From Cystobasidium ongulense (lineage: Eukaryota > Basidiomycota > Cystobasidiomycetes > Cystobasidiales > Cystobasidiaceae): DNA of 64,000 bases. Under the pieces are notes generated by a model. That model made no database searches, was not told the DNA's origin, and saw nothing but the letters and a program-made list of their open reading frames with translations. The position numbers and the translations under genes were made by a program. How positions within the stretch are numbered: the first letter of the stretch is position 1; each line of letters starts with the position of its first letter. Shown here one piece after another: positions 11,508 through 24,072 of the stretch. The DNA lies in contig BQUP01000007.1 in the NCBI GenBank assembly GCA_022835595.1, positions 186,001 to 250,000 of the forward strand, in the 5' to 3' direction.

Positions 11508-11808
11508 TCTGTAGCGAGTATGTGTACCTCGCGATGACGAGATAATTGAAATAGACTACATTACAAGAAGAAAAGCTCGCCAACTTATACAAGGTCAAAG
11601 CCATGGAGACCGGACTACATGTCAATAATGTGCATGACCTGCTACAAACTGCTAACGTGACAACGGGTATAGCTACGTATAGAGTAGGATGGCTGCTGAT
11701 TGCGCTGTTGCATCTCAAGGTATTTGTGCCTTTCCCTCCCAGAACCTAATGGCGGATCTAACCGAAGGGCACTGCCCAGTAGCAGAGGCAGTCAGTGGGT
11801 GCAGACAG
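11508..11808. other. Convergent intergenic region
   Basis: Separates HAL2 (+) from the F-box gene (-). No feature recognised. Confidence 0.4.
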
Positions 11809-12429
11809 TTAAGAAGTGGCCAATCTTACAACCGCAGACACCACGCGGGGATCATCGTCTCGCCACACACCACTTGTTGCCTCGATGACTTCCGCTGGAG
11901 TCTTCCAGGTATTCGCCACCTCTGCCCGCATGCCACGGCGAAGGGAGTCTGCTTTCTGCGCCTTCTTGAGCGCTCTCATCGCTGGCACCAAGTTAGATGA
12001 GAGTTTGCCTTTCTCCAGTTCCAAGTCAAGCTTGCCAGTCTCGGACAGCGATCGAAGCGGAGCGCGAGACTCTATCGCGCGACGCAGCTTGTGCGACGTG
12101 AGCAGGCGTGAGAGGGACATGTATGCCCGTATTTGAGCTGCCTGAGCTGCGCCATTGATGTACATGGCCGGACGGTGAGGGTGCAGGCTGACCAGAGGTG
12201 TTCGACGTGCGAGCAGCTCGCTGCGGGCGGGTCTTGCTTGAAGTGCCGACGACAGAGCCGGACGGACAGCCCTGAGGCGTCTCAGATGGAGAATAGGGTC
12301 TACTGCAAGTGCTCGCAAGGCCTTGCAAGTCCGCGAGACGTGCAGGAGGTCGCTAATGTCGAGGTGCGATAGGACGTGTTGGACGAGCTCTGGACTCAGC
12401 GCGAACAGGGGTGGTCCGGTAGCCCGCAC
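11809..12429 (-). CDS. F-box domain protein
   Basis: Probable substrate adaptor of an SCF ubiquitin ligase. One exon, 206 residues. An F-box lies at about residues 8-50 (FALSPELVQHVLSHLDISDL, then SRTCKALRALA), the Skp1-binding motif. The remainder is basic and helical, with no WD40 or LRR repeats visible, so the target-recognition mode is unknown. The base composition of this gene is richer in G+C than that of its neighbours. The stop immediately follows VVRLATS; an undetected short 3' exon is possible but not needed. Confidence 0.75.
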   Translation of the reverse strand: MRATGPPLFALSPELVQHVLSHLDISDLLHVSRTCKALRALAVDPILHLRRLRAVRPALSSALQARPARSELLARRTPLVSLHPHRPAMYINGAAQAAQIRAYMSLSRLLTSHKLRRAIESRAPLRSLSETGKLDLELEKGKLSSNLVPAMRALKKAQKADSLRRGMRAEVANTWKTPAEVIEATSGVWRDDDPRVVSAVVRLATS

Positions 12430-12969
12430 TGGAGCGATGAGTGGAAAGCACCAGCAAGTGTAGGCCAGAATGGCCCTCTTCTAGCCGTCTATGCTTCCCA
12501 TGAATGGGTATGAGTGTGTCAGTGTAAGTAGTCGGGGACGTCAAGGGGAATGCCTCCCCAGGTCACCAAGTCACGTGACTAGTATGGTCCGCTTAAAGAT
12601 GGGGAAGTAAGTCAAGACGCCCGGCAGTAAGACACGGGCAGAGCAAGCGTCTGGCCGAGCATGCGGTTTCAGTCTACTTCTGGCTGTATGGTAATCTCTA
12701 TAGCTGACAAAACGTTGTCCCCATCACTCATCCCGGCGAACACGCAAGTGCTCGGCCTCTAGCTATCGCCGATAAAGAGCGCCATCCTGTATTAATAAGA
12801 GCAGCTGCTCCACCCATGTGGATGGACTGGATGAGTTAAAAAGCCCAGCTCGGGCTCGTGTTGCTCTTACTTCTCTTCTCACCACTTACCACCATACTTG
12901 CTCGAGCGCCTCCAACCAGCTTCTTCGTATTCTTCCTTGGCCGAATACCCAAATATAACCCTTGTAGCC
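12430..12969. other. Divergent promoter region
   Basis: 540 nt between the F-box gene (-) and the reductase (+). A TA-rich patch, TATTAATAAGAG, lies at about 12789-12800 roughly 170 nt before the + start codon; its role is unproven. Confidence 0.35.
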
Positions 12970-14165
12970 ATGTCAGGCAAAGCCGCTTTTTCAGATTCGA
13001 AAGGATCACACTTCGCAATTCGCGATGCCCCAGACTGGCCTGTAAAGGACAACGAAATCAAGATCAGGGTTCGTGCTGCGGCCGTCAATCCAGCAGATTA
13101 TAAGATTCTAGTGAGTCAAAGCAAGCACGTGCTGTTGCGGGTGAGCGATCTTGAAGCTGATATATCTAACTTCAGGATACCGGTTTCATGGTCAAACAAT
13201 GGCCTATCATCCTGGGTGACGATGTTGCTGGAGAAGTTGTCAAAGTTGGTTCCAATGTCTCCACTTTTAAAGTCGGAGACCGTGTAGCTGCTGTTCCTGC
13301 CAGCGTGTTCAATTCTGGAGGCGGAAATCAATATGGCGGCTTTCAAGAGTACAACGTCGTCCAAGCGGTGCGCACTTTCAAGATTCCGGAAGCTTTACCA
13401 TTCGAAGATGCCTCAGTATTCCCGTTGGCAATCGCGACCGCTGCACCTAGTCTGTTCTCCAAGGACCGACTAGCTCTGCAATACCCACAAGTCCAGAAAC
13501 CCGCTCCAAACGGCAAGATCCTGCTGGTATGGGGTGGCAGTTCTAGCGTAGGGGCATGTGCTATTCAGCTGGCAGCTCATGCTGGATATGAAGTATTCGC
13601 TACGGCCAGCAAAAGAAACTTCGATCTAGTCAAAAGCTTCGGTGCTTCCCAAGTTTTCGACTACACAGATGATGCCGTCATCACCAACATCGTCAATGCT
13701 CTCAAAGGTAAAGAAGCAGACTACGTTGGCGCATTTAGTGCTACGCAGGACGGTGAAGGTCTTCCTCCCGCTGTCCAAGTAGCCGCACAGCTTGGTCTAA
13801 AGAGCTCTTTTGTTGCGACTACGAACCCACGCGTGACTCAAGATGGCCTACCAGAGGGAGTCAAGGTTGCCGGCAGTGAGTAACTTCCTTGAGTATCTCA
13901 TTGAGAGACTTTGAGAGCTGACCGTTTCGTGTGACCAGATATCGCAACACAATGCTTCGAGGCAGCCGGTCCGCCTTTCCCTGCTGAAACAGAAGTAGGC
14001 GAAGCGGTCTTCAGTAGATGGTTGCCTGAAGCACTGGCCGCTGGTACCCTGAAGATTTCGCCTCCCGCCAGAGTGGTCGGACACGGTCTTGAAGCGATTG
14101 ATGAAGCTGTAGATTTGTCGAGGAAGGGCAAAGTATCCGGTCAGAAGATAGTTGTCACTCTCTAG
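12970..14165 (+). CDS. Zinc-type alcohol dehydrogenase-like reductase (ToxD/enoyl-reductase-like MDR)
   Basis: Medium-chain dehydrogenase/reductase probably using NADPH to reduce a quinone or enoyl substrate. Exons 12970-13110, 13176-13875, 13939-14165; 355 residues. The GroES-like N-terminal half contains AAAVNPADYKI and LGDDVAGEVVKVGSNVSTFKVG. The nucleotide-binding motif is LLVWGGSSSVGACAIQLAAH. The catalytic and structural zinc cysteines of true alcohol dehydrogenases are absent, so a zinc-free quinone/enoyl-reductase role is more likely. The family is common in fungi, including in secondary metabolism, but no cluster genes lie nearby and I infer a general reductase. Confidence 0.82.
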
Positions 14166-14342
14166 CTTGTTGCGCTCCAGGTTGCTTCAGTGTACATGCT
14201 GTTAGTGACTTCGGATGAGCACGACATCATATTCCCATATGTTCGCAGTGAAAGCAGGTCCATACGTCTAGCTTCATATACAATTACACCGCAAACGAAA
14301 GGTATCTAGAGGAAAGGGATCGTGGAAATTGTGTCATGACAA

Positions 14343-16234
14343 TCAGCCGTACTGACGCGAAAGATCGTTGAGGTAGCTCCCAAGCTGCAAGGATGACCGA
14401 CCGTTGTTAGCGAGATCTCCAGAAGTATAGCCGCCTATGTCAACTCACCCGAACCGCGCCTTGTCGAACAGCCGATTGAACTTCGGAAAAGTCGTCAAAG
14501 CCAGCTTCGTTCATGACACGTCGAGCAATATCTTTAGCTGATCTTTCAAGATCCGAGAAGTTTTCAACACCGAGTAGGCCTTCTTCCAACTCTGCTGCTC
14601 TGTTTTGATTATACTCGTCCTCCTCACGACCGAAGTAGGCATTTGAGGAGATGGCACTTGCGCCCGTGAACTGCTGGAGCCGTTGCTGAGCTTCGCCTTT
14701 TGACGATTCATCGTGGAGACCACGACCAAAGTACATATCACTGGAGATTCCCTTGGAGCTAGAGAACTTCTCGCGGGCGAATGTGGTTTCTTCTGTAAGT
14801 GGACCACCCCGAGTCAGCTAGATTTTCAAGATATTCCCCCTTCATTATGCTGACTCACCTGGCTCCGGATTGTTTGATCTTTGCGCAGCTCTTTTGGCGG
14901 ATGCGGCGGCCTTAGCAGCCTCTTCACCGCTCAAACCAGCTACCTGACCGAAACCGAGGCGCTGGAAGCCCATGCCGAGTCTATCAACTTCTCCACCAGA
15001 CTTCTTGTTACCGACCATTTCTCCACGACTTGAAGTGGGAGCAGGGCTGGCTCTAGCGGAAGCAGAAGCGGCCGCAGCAGCCTCTGCAGCTTGCTTTGCT
15101 TCTTGCTCTCGGTCATATCCAAGGCGCTTTATGCGCTCTTCCTCTTCTCGGGCTTTGCGCTCAGCCTCTTCGAAATTGACTGCTGGTCCTCCCTTCTTGA
15201 CTCCTCCTAGCTTAGACTTGGTACCGCCTAGCTTCATAGCACGAGCGCCTGATCCAGCTGAAGAAGCGCGGACAGAAGATGAAGAGACTGCTCTGGATAC
15301 GACAGGAGCAGGTGCAAGAGTAGCTGGCGAAGTTGCAGCTGTTGAGGTCGGGCTGGCAACAGCACTTAGAGATGGGGTGGTAGGCCGCGATCCTGAAGGG
15401 GTACCAGCTGGGCTTAAGCCGATGCGCGGTGGGCCACCTGCCATGGGCTTGGGCGAGGGAGTGGGTGCTATTATATTGGTCGGCTTGTCCCAGCTATCGA
15501 AGAAGTCATCATCGTCCCCTGCGCCATTCTTGCCGTTCTCTTTGCTAGCGGCGTCGATAGCATGTGACGCATCTGCGATGCCATCGGTTGTCACTGGACC
15601 TGGTCCGTAGCGGAGCTCGTCTTCCTTAGCTCTTCTCTTCAACTCATCCTTGTATTGCTGTGCGGCAGCGCTGGTGTATTTTTCCTTCGCGTTCGAGTTG
15701 ACGTTAACCATGCCTCGGCCGTGCTTAGTGATGTAGTCGTTGAAGGCCTGATTGCCGCCCACTTTCATTGTTCGCAGCTGGTCCCATGACCAAGAGTCAA
15801 GGTTTGTGGATCTGTTGCAGGCAAGCAGTTCTCAGCAAGACGTCCTAGTCCAGCGCATGCCGCCAGCTGGAACGGCCGCGAGTTCTCACTCACCGGACAA
15901 AGGTGATATGGACGCCCATGTTTCTGTGGACACTCGAGCAGTCCAAGCAGATGTACACTGCATAGGTTACGCTGCTCCATGTTGGGTTCTGCAGGCGAGA
16001 TATAGAGACACGTCAGATTCTAGCTCAACCAGCCCGACACGCTCGCTCAAGGAACGTCAAAAGCAGCTACCTTTGCGCGACAATCACAGCAGATCTGGCA
16101 GGCAGGCCCATGTCAGCTACGCGTCCAGACTTTAGGGGGAAGTGGGTGCGACTCACCTGGTTCGCCTTGGGCGACTTTGCTACCTTGAAAAAGGCATCGA
16201 TCTCCTGCTTGGTCGCATGCGATGCGCCAGCCAT
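14343..16234 (-). CDS. GLO3: ADP-ribosylation factor GTPase-activating protein, GLO3/ArfGAP2-3 type
   Basis: Stimulates GTP hydrolysis by Arf1 on COPI vesicles in Golgi-to-ER transport. Exons 16234-16157, 16094-16071, 15988-15894, 15811-14859, 14792-14449, 14384-14343; 511 residues. The ArfGAP zinc finger is assembled from three small exons: the first Cys pair in [12 protein letters not shown], the second in [20 protein letters not shown], with the arginine finger in VHRNMG. The C-terminal Glo3 motif appears twice ([10 protein letters not shown] and [10 protein letters not shown]), which separates this subfamily from Gcs1/ArfGAP1. The centre is Ala/Ser-rich and low in complexity. The last exon ends NDLSRQYG. 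Confidence 0.92.
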
Positions 16235-16605
16235 GGCGAAGCGAGGCGTGAAGCAGCGAGAGCGGTCAAGACGGTTGGCGCGACGGGCGAGGTGTGTCCT
16301 TCTGCTAAGCGAAGCCTGGATAGACCTGTCAGGGAGGAGGCCTGTCGAGGTGGACGAAATGGCGAGCAGCAAAGGCGGGTAAGACAGGTGTAGCGAACAA
16401 GCAAGACGCGCCTTGCCAAATCTGTGGCAAAGGTAGCGGATGTCTACCAAAAAACAAGAGAAGCAAAGCGAATACACGTAGCATACCAACTTATGATCCT
16501 CACATTCAGTCACATATCAGATCTCTTCAATAAGTGCAATGTACTTCAGGAATTTCCACCGTGACCACATGTAAATATGTGTAAAGCTACCAAAACAGAA
16601 CTTGA

Positions 16606-18261
16606 TTAGATGGTACATACGACCTTGCCTGTGTTTCCTGAATCTTCTAGTATCTGTGTAGCCTCTACTATCTTATCCCAGGGCAGCACCTGAACAATGC
16701 AAAGATCAGCTCTATTGAAGTGATTGTATAGGCGGCATGAAGGCAAAGATTCAGCTTACCTTGTGAAGGACAAGCTCGTAGTGTCCTTTCATAACTTTGG
16801 GGAGTGCTTCCTTGCTAAACCTCTGAAGTAGGTTGACTTGGTATTCAGTCGAGCGCGACCTCAGTGTCTAGAGAGAAAAAGGGTTATTAGCGTTTCCCAA
16901 GCTCTAAACTTTCCAAGGTGAAAAACTTACTGTTCCTTCGATGCGCATGCGCTTGTACAAGATTGTACTCAAGTCCAGTCCGCCTTCTACTTTCCCGCCA
17001 GACAGTAGACCTAGCATGACCATGTGCGCGTCACGCGCAGCACCTATTTCGGAACTTGTGTCAAATTCTGACTACTCGAACTAGATTCTCGCATGCTTAC
17101 TTTTCAGATTCTTCTCGAAATAACCTTGCCCAATGAAGTCAATGATTACATCCACGCCTTGATTGTCGGTATGTTTCAGAATCTGTTAGAGCGTATGTAA
17201 GTCAGCCAAATTCTACTATTTGGTTGATTGGCACCAGGTCTCACCTCATCTGCGAAATTTTGGGTTTTGCTGTGGTAGAGAGCATCTCAGTATTCTCTTG
17301 AGTCACTGTTTGGCAGCTACCACATGCGGCTTACTAATTGATGCCATGGTCAGCGCCGAGCTTTCCTGTCAAAAAGTCCAGCTTCTCTTGTGACCTATGG
17401 GTGTAAGTATTTAGTCAAGGAGGATCAGAGAATCTCTAAATGAAGGCTTACCCTGCCGTAGCGAAAACCTCCTTGGCGCCGAAGCCCTTGGCTAGCTGTA
17501 TAGCAGCAATTCCAACGCCCGAAGCACCGGCATGGATGAGAACCCTGGCACCTGCTTTCATTTCGGCAATGAGGAACAGGGCTTGGAAGGCTGAAAATTC
17601 ACGACGGTACGTTAAAAGTCAATCTCGTAAGCCTTTGAACGACCTTACCTGTCAGCCATGCTTCCGGGACAGCTGCTGCTTGTTCCCAAGATAGCTCCTT
17701 CGGCTTGCTGGTTAGCATGCCGCCGTCAACCAGGACTGCAGAGGATGATGTATATATCAGAGTGTGTATGACTCTTCTAGCGTATACTTCAAAACTACCG
17801 TATTCAGCGTATGCTCCCTGTTGAATTATCTTTTTCGGTCAGTAGGGGACCTCATCACGTGCATGGCTGCACCATGATATATGGACACTACTCACGCCAT
17901 AAGCCAGACCGAATCTGTAAATTCATTTCGTTCGATGCAATGGTCAGTGAAGTCATCAGCTTCACTAACCATTATGGCCAGCTAAGCTCAACGGAACATA
18001 CACTTCATCGCCTTTTTTCCAGCCAGAGCTATTACCAGCTTCTTCGATTATACCGGAGAACTCGACACCGAGAGTCGCTGGTGCTTGAGGAGGGACCGGA
18101 TACATCCCTTGACGTTGCATGATGTCCATTCTGTTTAGGCCGAACGCCTTGATTTGGACGAGGGCATGCTTTGGATCTTTGACCTCTGGCCGGTCAATCT
18201 CTCCGAGGGACAGAGAAGAGGCTTTTGCCTTGTTCTTGTCGTCGACAATGACAGCTCGCAT
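16606..18261 (-). CDS. Quinone oxidoreductase, PIG3/TP53I3-like
   Basis: NADPH-dependent quinone reductase of the MDR superfamily. Eleven exons, several very short: 18261-18002, 17914-17896 (19 nt), 17817-17799 (19 nt), 17735-17649, 17590-17452, 17394-17335, 17269-17245 (25 nt), 17182-17101, 17043-16931, 16867-16760, 16689-16606; 331 residues, the usual PIG3 length. Conserved stretches are AFGLNRMDIMQRQGMYP, LGVEFSGIIEEAG, SWEQAAAVPEAWLT, VLIHAGASGVGIAAIQLAK and ILYKRMRIEGT. The start MRAVIVDDK matches the family; an upstream ATG at 18429 in the same frame would add a Ser/Arg-rich presequence-like stretch, which is unproven. It has the highest intron density in the window. Confidence 0.87.
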
Positions 18262-18502
18262 GGTGTTGAATGTGAATATACTTTGTATGAATCGGTGTCT
18301 GTTGGTGCAGATCCGACGTTTGCAGGCTAGAGTCGAGGCAATAGAGAAGCAATTCGCCGTCCGCCACAACGTTGTGATGATGCTTATACACCATTTTCGG
18401 CTCACACTTGAGCAGAACAATTCAAGCAATCCATAGGTACCGCTCCCATCTCATTTGTATGCATATCAACTTCCCATTCTCTTACTACAAAGCACTCTCT
18501 TC

Positions 18503-18929
18503 CTAGTCTACATGGATGCCTTTCTTTCGCAGATCCTGTTTCGCGTCCGCAATGTCCTGCAGCAAGGGACGCGATTTAGCATGATACACCAAGACCAGAT
18601 GTTCAATATAGCAATAAACTGACCTTCTGCAGCTCTTTGTATGCCTCGTCCGCATTGCCCGTCGTTATTACGCCCCACACCAGCTCGAAGACGCAGTAGC
18701 CACCGAGAGCCGCTACCGCCAGCAAGGGAATCTGTTCGTGAGACAAGATCTTCCTTCAGTTATTGCACGAGTTGACGAGCTTCGTCTGGTGCAAGCGACT
18801 GACTAGAGGAAGATACTGCTTGGGGTGCGCCTGTCCGAGCAGTGGCAGCCTTTCAATGCAAAGCCATGCGACAGCGTAGATGCACAGGAGTGTAAGGACA
18901 GGCAAAGCCACCCGATGTATGCGTGCCAT
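18503..18929 (-). CDS. DPM3: Dolichol-phosphate mannosyltransferase subunit 3
   Basis: Small ER membrane subunit that tethers the catalytic Dpm1 for making dolichol-phosphate-mannose, the mannose donor for N-glycans, GPI anchors and O-mannosylation. Exons 18929-18804, 18731-18624, 18556-18503; 95 residues, as in human DPM3. Two transmembrane segments (about residues 7-26 and 43-64, IPLLAVAALGGYCVFELVWG) are followed by a short coiled tail (AYKELQKDIADAKQDLRKKG) that fits the Dpm1-binding tail of the family. It is head-to-head with SNU114. A soluble yeast-type Dpm1 would not need this subunit, so the host should have the three-subunit enzyme. Confidence 0.88.
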
Positions 18930-19228
18930 CTCTGTTGCTCTGGGGTAGTGATGCTCCGCTGTTGCTGCTACCGCATTCTGTTGCTACTTGCTACAATGGC
19001 CCGCGATCAGTCTGCGGTCAAGCTGCAGCCAGCAATTTTTAAGGCGGACAAGGTTCGTCTCTGAACAGGCAAAGAGCGGTAGCGAATTGGACCAGCAGTC
19101 GTCTCTACAAGCACACGCTGTAGCAGTCCGGTTCTCAAGACAAAACCGTCCTTGCTGCAAGTCCGCCTCACGCTCTCGCTGCAGGATTCAAGGCAACTTG
19201 AGCGCGAAGACGACGTCGACGAGCCAGC

Positions 19229-22200
19229 ATGGACAACGAGGAGCATTGGGACGAGTTCGGCAACTACATTGGCCCCGAGCTGAGCGACGATGAGGGCGAG
19301 GAGGGAGACCAGCAGGAGCAGTACGCCTCGACGTCCGCGCGCTTGCCCGGATACGATGAAGACGAGGAGGAAGAAGGTGCCGTCCAGGAGGATGGCGACG
19401 TGATGATGGAGGACGACGAGGAACCAGCAGCTCCAAGCAATGCAGTCATATTGCTAGAGGACAAGAAGTACTACCCTTCAGCCAGCGAGGTGTACGGCGA
19501 AGACGTCGAAGCTCTTGTGCAGGAGGAGGACATGCAGCAACTTTCAGAGCCCATCATCGCACCTTTGAAGAAAAGAGCATTTAGGACAGAGGAAAAGGAC
19601 ATGCCGGCAACCACGTATGATAAGAAGTGAGTTATGACCCATTGACCGAATCCACTGCTGTTCCTTGTACTGATTGGCGACACTTCTCTTAGCTTTCTTC
19701 TCAATCTAACAAATGTCCCAGATTCAATACGAAATATCGCAATTGTCGGACACTTACACCACGGCAAGACAAGTCTGGTAGATATGCTTGTACATCAAAC
19801 CCACGATATTCCTTGGGATCCAACAAAGCCAGTGAGTAGCGGCCTGTCAGAATGCTGCGTGTTACGGCCAAGTCAGCTCCTACTAAGCACTTTCATGTAT
19901 CTAAAACAGCTTGCCTACACCGACTCCCACGTCCTTTCGCAAGCTAGAGGAATCTCTCTTAAATCATCACCCATGTCTCTTGTCCTACCTACAACAAGAG
20001 GGAAATCGTACCTCATCAACATGATAGACACTCCCGGCCACGTGAATTTCCAGGACGAAGTAGCAGCTGCCGTTCGTCTTGCAGATGGTGTTGTGGTAGT
20101 TGTGGATGCAGTCGAGGGTGTAAGCTGCGAAACCTGCCATGATAGCTACGTGATCTATGCTAACGTGCGGTTCTCTTCGTATAGGTTCTCGCGAATACCG
20201 AGTATGCCATCAAGCATGTCATCCAACAAGGCCTACCTATTACGCTAGTCGTCAACAAGGTAGATCGACTCATTTTGGAGCTCCGTTTACCCCCAGCGGA
20301 TGCCTACTACAAGCTCAAGCACACCATCGAAGAAGTCAATACTATCATCTCAAGCCTGGATGCTAGCCCAGAACTACGCGTCTCGCCAGAGAAAGGAAAT
20401 GTCGCATTTGCATCCGCCAGCATGGGATGGTGCTTTACATTAGGCAGCTTTGCTCAGATGTATGCTGATACTTACGGTCAGTCAATTCGTAATGCGGTTT
20501 TGGTGGGCTGTGGCTGACGCTGGAGCTTGTGCCGCAGGCTCTATGGGCGTAGAAGCTTTCGCAAAGAGGCTATGGGGCAATATCTTTTTCGACCCCGAGA
20601 CTCGCAAGTTCACCAAAGGCAATGTATCTGGCACTAGCAAGCGGGCGTTCGACTACTTTATCCTTGAGCCGCTGTACAAGCTATATACCCAAGTGCTTGG
20701 AGAAGAGCCAGCAAATCTACGAAAGACGTTGAAGAGTCTGAATATCCATCTGAAGTCTTCAGCATACCAACTGGATGTTAAGCCACTCCTCAAGCTGGTC
20801 CTCAACCACTTCTTCGGCGATGCCACTGGCTTCGCTGATATGTGCGCAGGCCATATCCCCAATCCTGTTGCTGCTGCACAGAAAAAGGTCGAATCGACCT
20901 ACACCGGCCCTCTGAATACCCCACATGCGAAGGCTATGCTCGCGTGTGATCCAGAAGGGCCTCTCATGATTCAAGTCACAAAATTGTACCCCAGTGCGGA
21001 TGCTCTGGAGTTCCACACCTTCGGACGTATCCTTAGTGGAACAGCCAAACCTGGTATGCAAGTCAAGGTTATGGGAGAAGGCTACTCGCCTGAAGATGAG
21101 GAAGATATGGCTATCGAACGCATAGAAAATGTTTGGGTTCACGAGTCTCGTTACCGTATCCCATCAGGCGAAGATGGTATCGCAGCAGGAAACTTCGTTC
21201 TTCTCGGGGGCGTGGACAACTCCATCGTAAAGACAGCTACTATATCCTCCATAGTGGATTCGGAAGAGGAACTTCATATCTTCGCTCCGATCAAGCACAT
21301 GACACAGTCAGTCTTGAAGATTGCAGTGGAACCAGTGCAACCTTCGGAACTACCTAAGATGCTCGATGGTCTACGCAAAATCAACAAAACGTATCCTTTA
21401 GCGGAAACGCGAGTTGAGGAGAGTGGAGAGCATGTCATCATGGGCACAGGAGAGCTCTACTTGGATTGTGTTTTGCATGATCTGCGACGTCTTTTCGCAG
21501 AGATCGAAATCAAGGTCTCTGATCCGTTTGTCAGATTCTGCGAAACTGTCGTAGAAACTTCAGCTCTAAAGTGCTACGCCGACACGCCAAATAAAAAGTG
21601 AGCTAGCTACCTTTCGGTGTTGCTGTGTTTCTCTTTGCTAATTTGTGGATGCTGCAGAAATCGTTTGACAATGGTAGCCGAGCCCTTGGAGAAGGGCATT
21701 GCAGAAGACATCGAGACAGGAAGAGTGAACATCCGCATGCCTCCTCGCAAGCTGGGAGAGCACTTCGTCGAGAAATATCAATGGGATCTGTTAGCTTCGC
21801 GATCTATCTGGGCTTTTGGCCCAACCGAGCAAGGCCCGAATATCCTCATGGACGACACGCTTCCCTCAGAAGTCGACAAGAAGATGCTCTATTCCGTGCG
21901 CGACACCGTCAAGCAAGGCTTCCAATGGGGTACCCGAGAAGGACCTTTATGCGACGAGCGTAAGCTCCCTGAATTTGGCGGTCATGTATTGGTGGCTGAG
22001 GCTGACATTTGTTCGCGCAGCTATCCGTAACCTAAAGTTCAGACTCACGGACGCTTCATTGGCACAGGAACCAATTTACCGCGGTGGTGGTCAAATCATC
22101 CCAACAGCCAGACGAGCGTGCTATTCATCCTTTTTGATGGTAAGTTGGGTCTGCTTAGTCAGGTGTATCAGCATAAATTGACAATCTGCATCTTAGGCAA

Positions 22201-22712
22201 CGCCGCGACTAATGGAGCCAGTATACTACGTCGAGATTCAGGCGCCGGCCGATGCTGTTGCCGTCATTTACGCAGTGCTGGCGAGACGACGTGGTCATGT
22301 CGTCTCCGACCAGCCTAAGGCTGGATCTCCGCTGTTCACAATCAAAGCCTATATTCCAGTCATCGATGCCAACGGTTTCGAAACCGACATCCGAACGCAT
22401 ACGCAAGGACAGGCGATGCCTCTATCAATCTTTGATCACTGGTCTATTTGCCCAGGTGACCCAATGGACAAGACTATCAAGCTTCATCCTTTGGAGCCTG
22501 CGCCAGCTCCTCATCTAGCTAGAGATTTCGTGCTCAAAACGAGACGGAGAAAAGGTCTCGGCGACGATATCAGTGTTGCGAAGTTCCTGGAAACGGATAT
22601 GGTCATGGCGTTGTCGGCGAGTGCTGAGCAGAGTGAGTCCCCGTTAGTCGCCCTGCCCATTTGAACAAGTCACTCATCATTTTACTTGTTTGCAGTGGAT
22701 CTCCTAGGGTAA
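19229..22712 (+). CDS. SNU114: U5 snRNP GTPase Snu114/EFTUD2
   Basis: EF-2-like GTPase that controls Brr2-driven spliceosome activation and disassembly. Nine exons: 19229-19626, 19693-19831, 19910-20119, 20185-20476, 20538-21597, 21658-21959, 22021-22139, 22197-22632, 22696-22712; 990 residues. The acidic N-terminal domain (about 1-110, rich in Asp/Glu) is typical of Snu114 and absent from EF-2. GTPase motifs: [10 protein letters not shown] (G1), DTPGHVNF (G3), NKVDRL (G4). Domain IV and V stretches include [26 protein letters not shown] and [12 protein letters not shown]. The last exon is only 17 nt (ends MDLLG). The switch region reads [10 protein letters not shown], with Ala at a position that often holds Glu in orthologues. 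Confidence 0.95.
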
Positions 22713-23093
22713 TTCTATAGAGTTTTGTAACAAAATACCGCCAAATAGGCTTGTTTGACGCGTGCAATGTAGACGTCGTGGACTCAGGACCACCAAGCTT
22801 TCGATACCGCATGAGCTCTCTCTAAAATGTTTGATTGTCCTAAATAGCTGTTCTTCAGATTGTGGCGACTGATCGACTTTCGTCCAACAACCCTATTGAT
22901 AGAGTGGAGACCAGCTCGACGGCATTGCTTTCAGATCCAACCAATGCCATTTTCAAGCTTTTGACTACGCTCGACTCCACACCAGAGAGCTCTTGAAGGC
23001 TCTATAGCAGCAAAGTGCACTTTTCGGACTTGCACGTGTTTCGGCCTGCTACTCTAGCTGCTAGGAATTATCAGCTCGAGGGTCCCCAAGAAG
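22713..23093. other. Intergenic region
   Basis: About 380 nt between tandem + genes. No feature recognised. Confidence 0.4.
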
Positions 23094-24072
23094 ATGTCTG
23101 GACAAGCAGACTGCATTGTTGCGTTCTTTGGGGCGACAGGAGGTACCTTGATACGCTTCTGTTGTGGTTGCTGTGTTAGTTGACGTCCAATGTTGCAGGA
23201 TGTGCCTTCTCCGCCCTCGTCCAAACACTCGAGGCTGGGTACCAATGCAGCGCTCGTGAGTATTCTACGTTCTGAGCCACTTCAACCTCGTCGCATGCTC
23301 ATCATTGTCTCAGTGGCGCGTACTCCGGCCAAGCTTACGAAAATGCTGAGCGATAAGGGAATCTCTGAAGAGATACAACAGAAGCAGCTGCGCATTGTCG
23401 AAGGCAACGCCACCGATGTGCCGGTCGTCCAAGAGACTTTGCAAGACCCTTCTGGCAATCTTGCCTCCATCATCATCTCTGGTGTAGGCGGTGCACCTAA
23501 ATTCACACCTAATCCATTGAAACCTACGCTAGATCAGCCAACCGTATGTCAAGATAGCATGAAAACCGTTGTAGCCGCTGTCGAGAAGCTGCCTACTAAA
23601 AACAAGGCGTACGCACCATACGTCGTTGCTATCTCTACCACTGGAGTTGATGACGCAGTCGACGATGTGCCTTGGCTGCTTCACCCGCTGTACCATTGGT
23701 AAGTAAACTGTTATTATTCCCTATATTCGGAATGAACATTCTGACCGTAATTTCAGGCTACTACCAATCCCACACCGAGACAAGCGACTGATGGAAGAAG
23801 CAGTCTACGCAGGAGCTAAAGAAGGTGTCTTCAGTCATTTCACCATCATCCGACCTTCGCTCTTGACGGACGGAGCCAGCTGCTACAATGTCCTCAGAGC
23901 AGGATACAGCGGACGTCCCGGAGCAGAAGGTGACAGGTGGAATGTAACAGGCGGTGAAGCAGTTGGCTATACTGTTTCACGTGCAGATGTAGGAGCGTTC
24001 ATTTTTGAGGAGATTATCAACAAGCGTGGTCATGGAGAGTGGGGTGACAAGAAGGTTACCCTCACCTATTGA
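23094..24072 (+). CDS. NAD(P)-binding Rossmann protein (atypical SDR/NmrA-like epimerase family)
   Basis: Exons 23094-23142, 23199-23255, 23314-23698, 23757-24072; 268 residues. The N-terminal dinucleotide fingerprint is IVAFFGATGGCAFSALVQ, followed by a typical ALARTPAKLTKML strand. Later stretches FTIIRPSLLTDG and YTVSRADVGAFIFEEII are characteristic of NAD(P)-dependent epimerase/dehydratase-like atypical SDRs, which often lack the catalytic Tyr-Lys pair. No YxxxK is evident, so it may be a redox sensor or a reductase with another chemistry. The substrate is unknown. Confidence 0.75.

Noticed and set aside
14972-15610. 212-codon frame opposite the GLO3 gene
   Set aside because: A shadow of the Ala/Ser-rich GLO3 coding strand; no family features of its own.
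12970-18261. Two reductases as part of a secondary-metabolite cluster
   Set aside because: No synthase, transporter or pathway regulator lies nearby; the neighbours are housekeeping genes.
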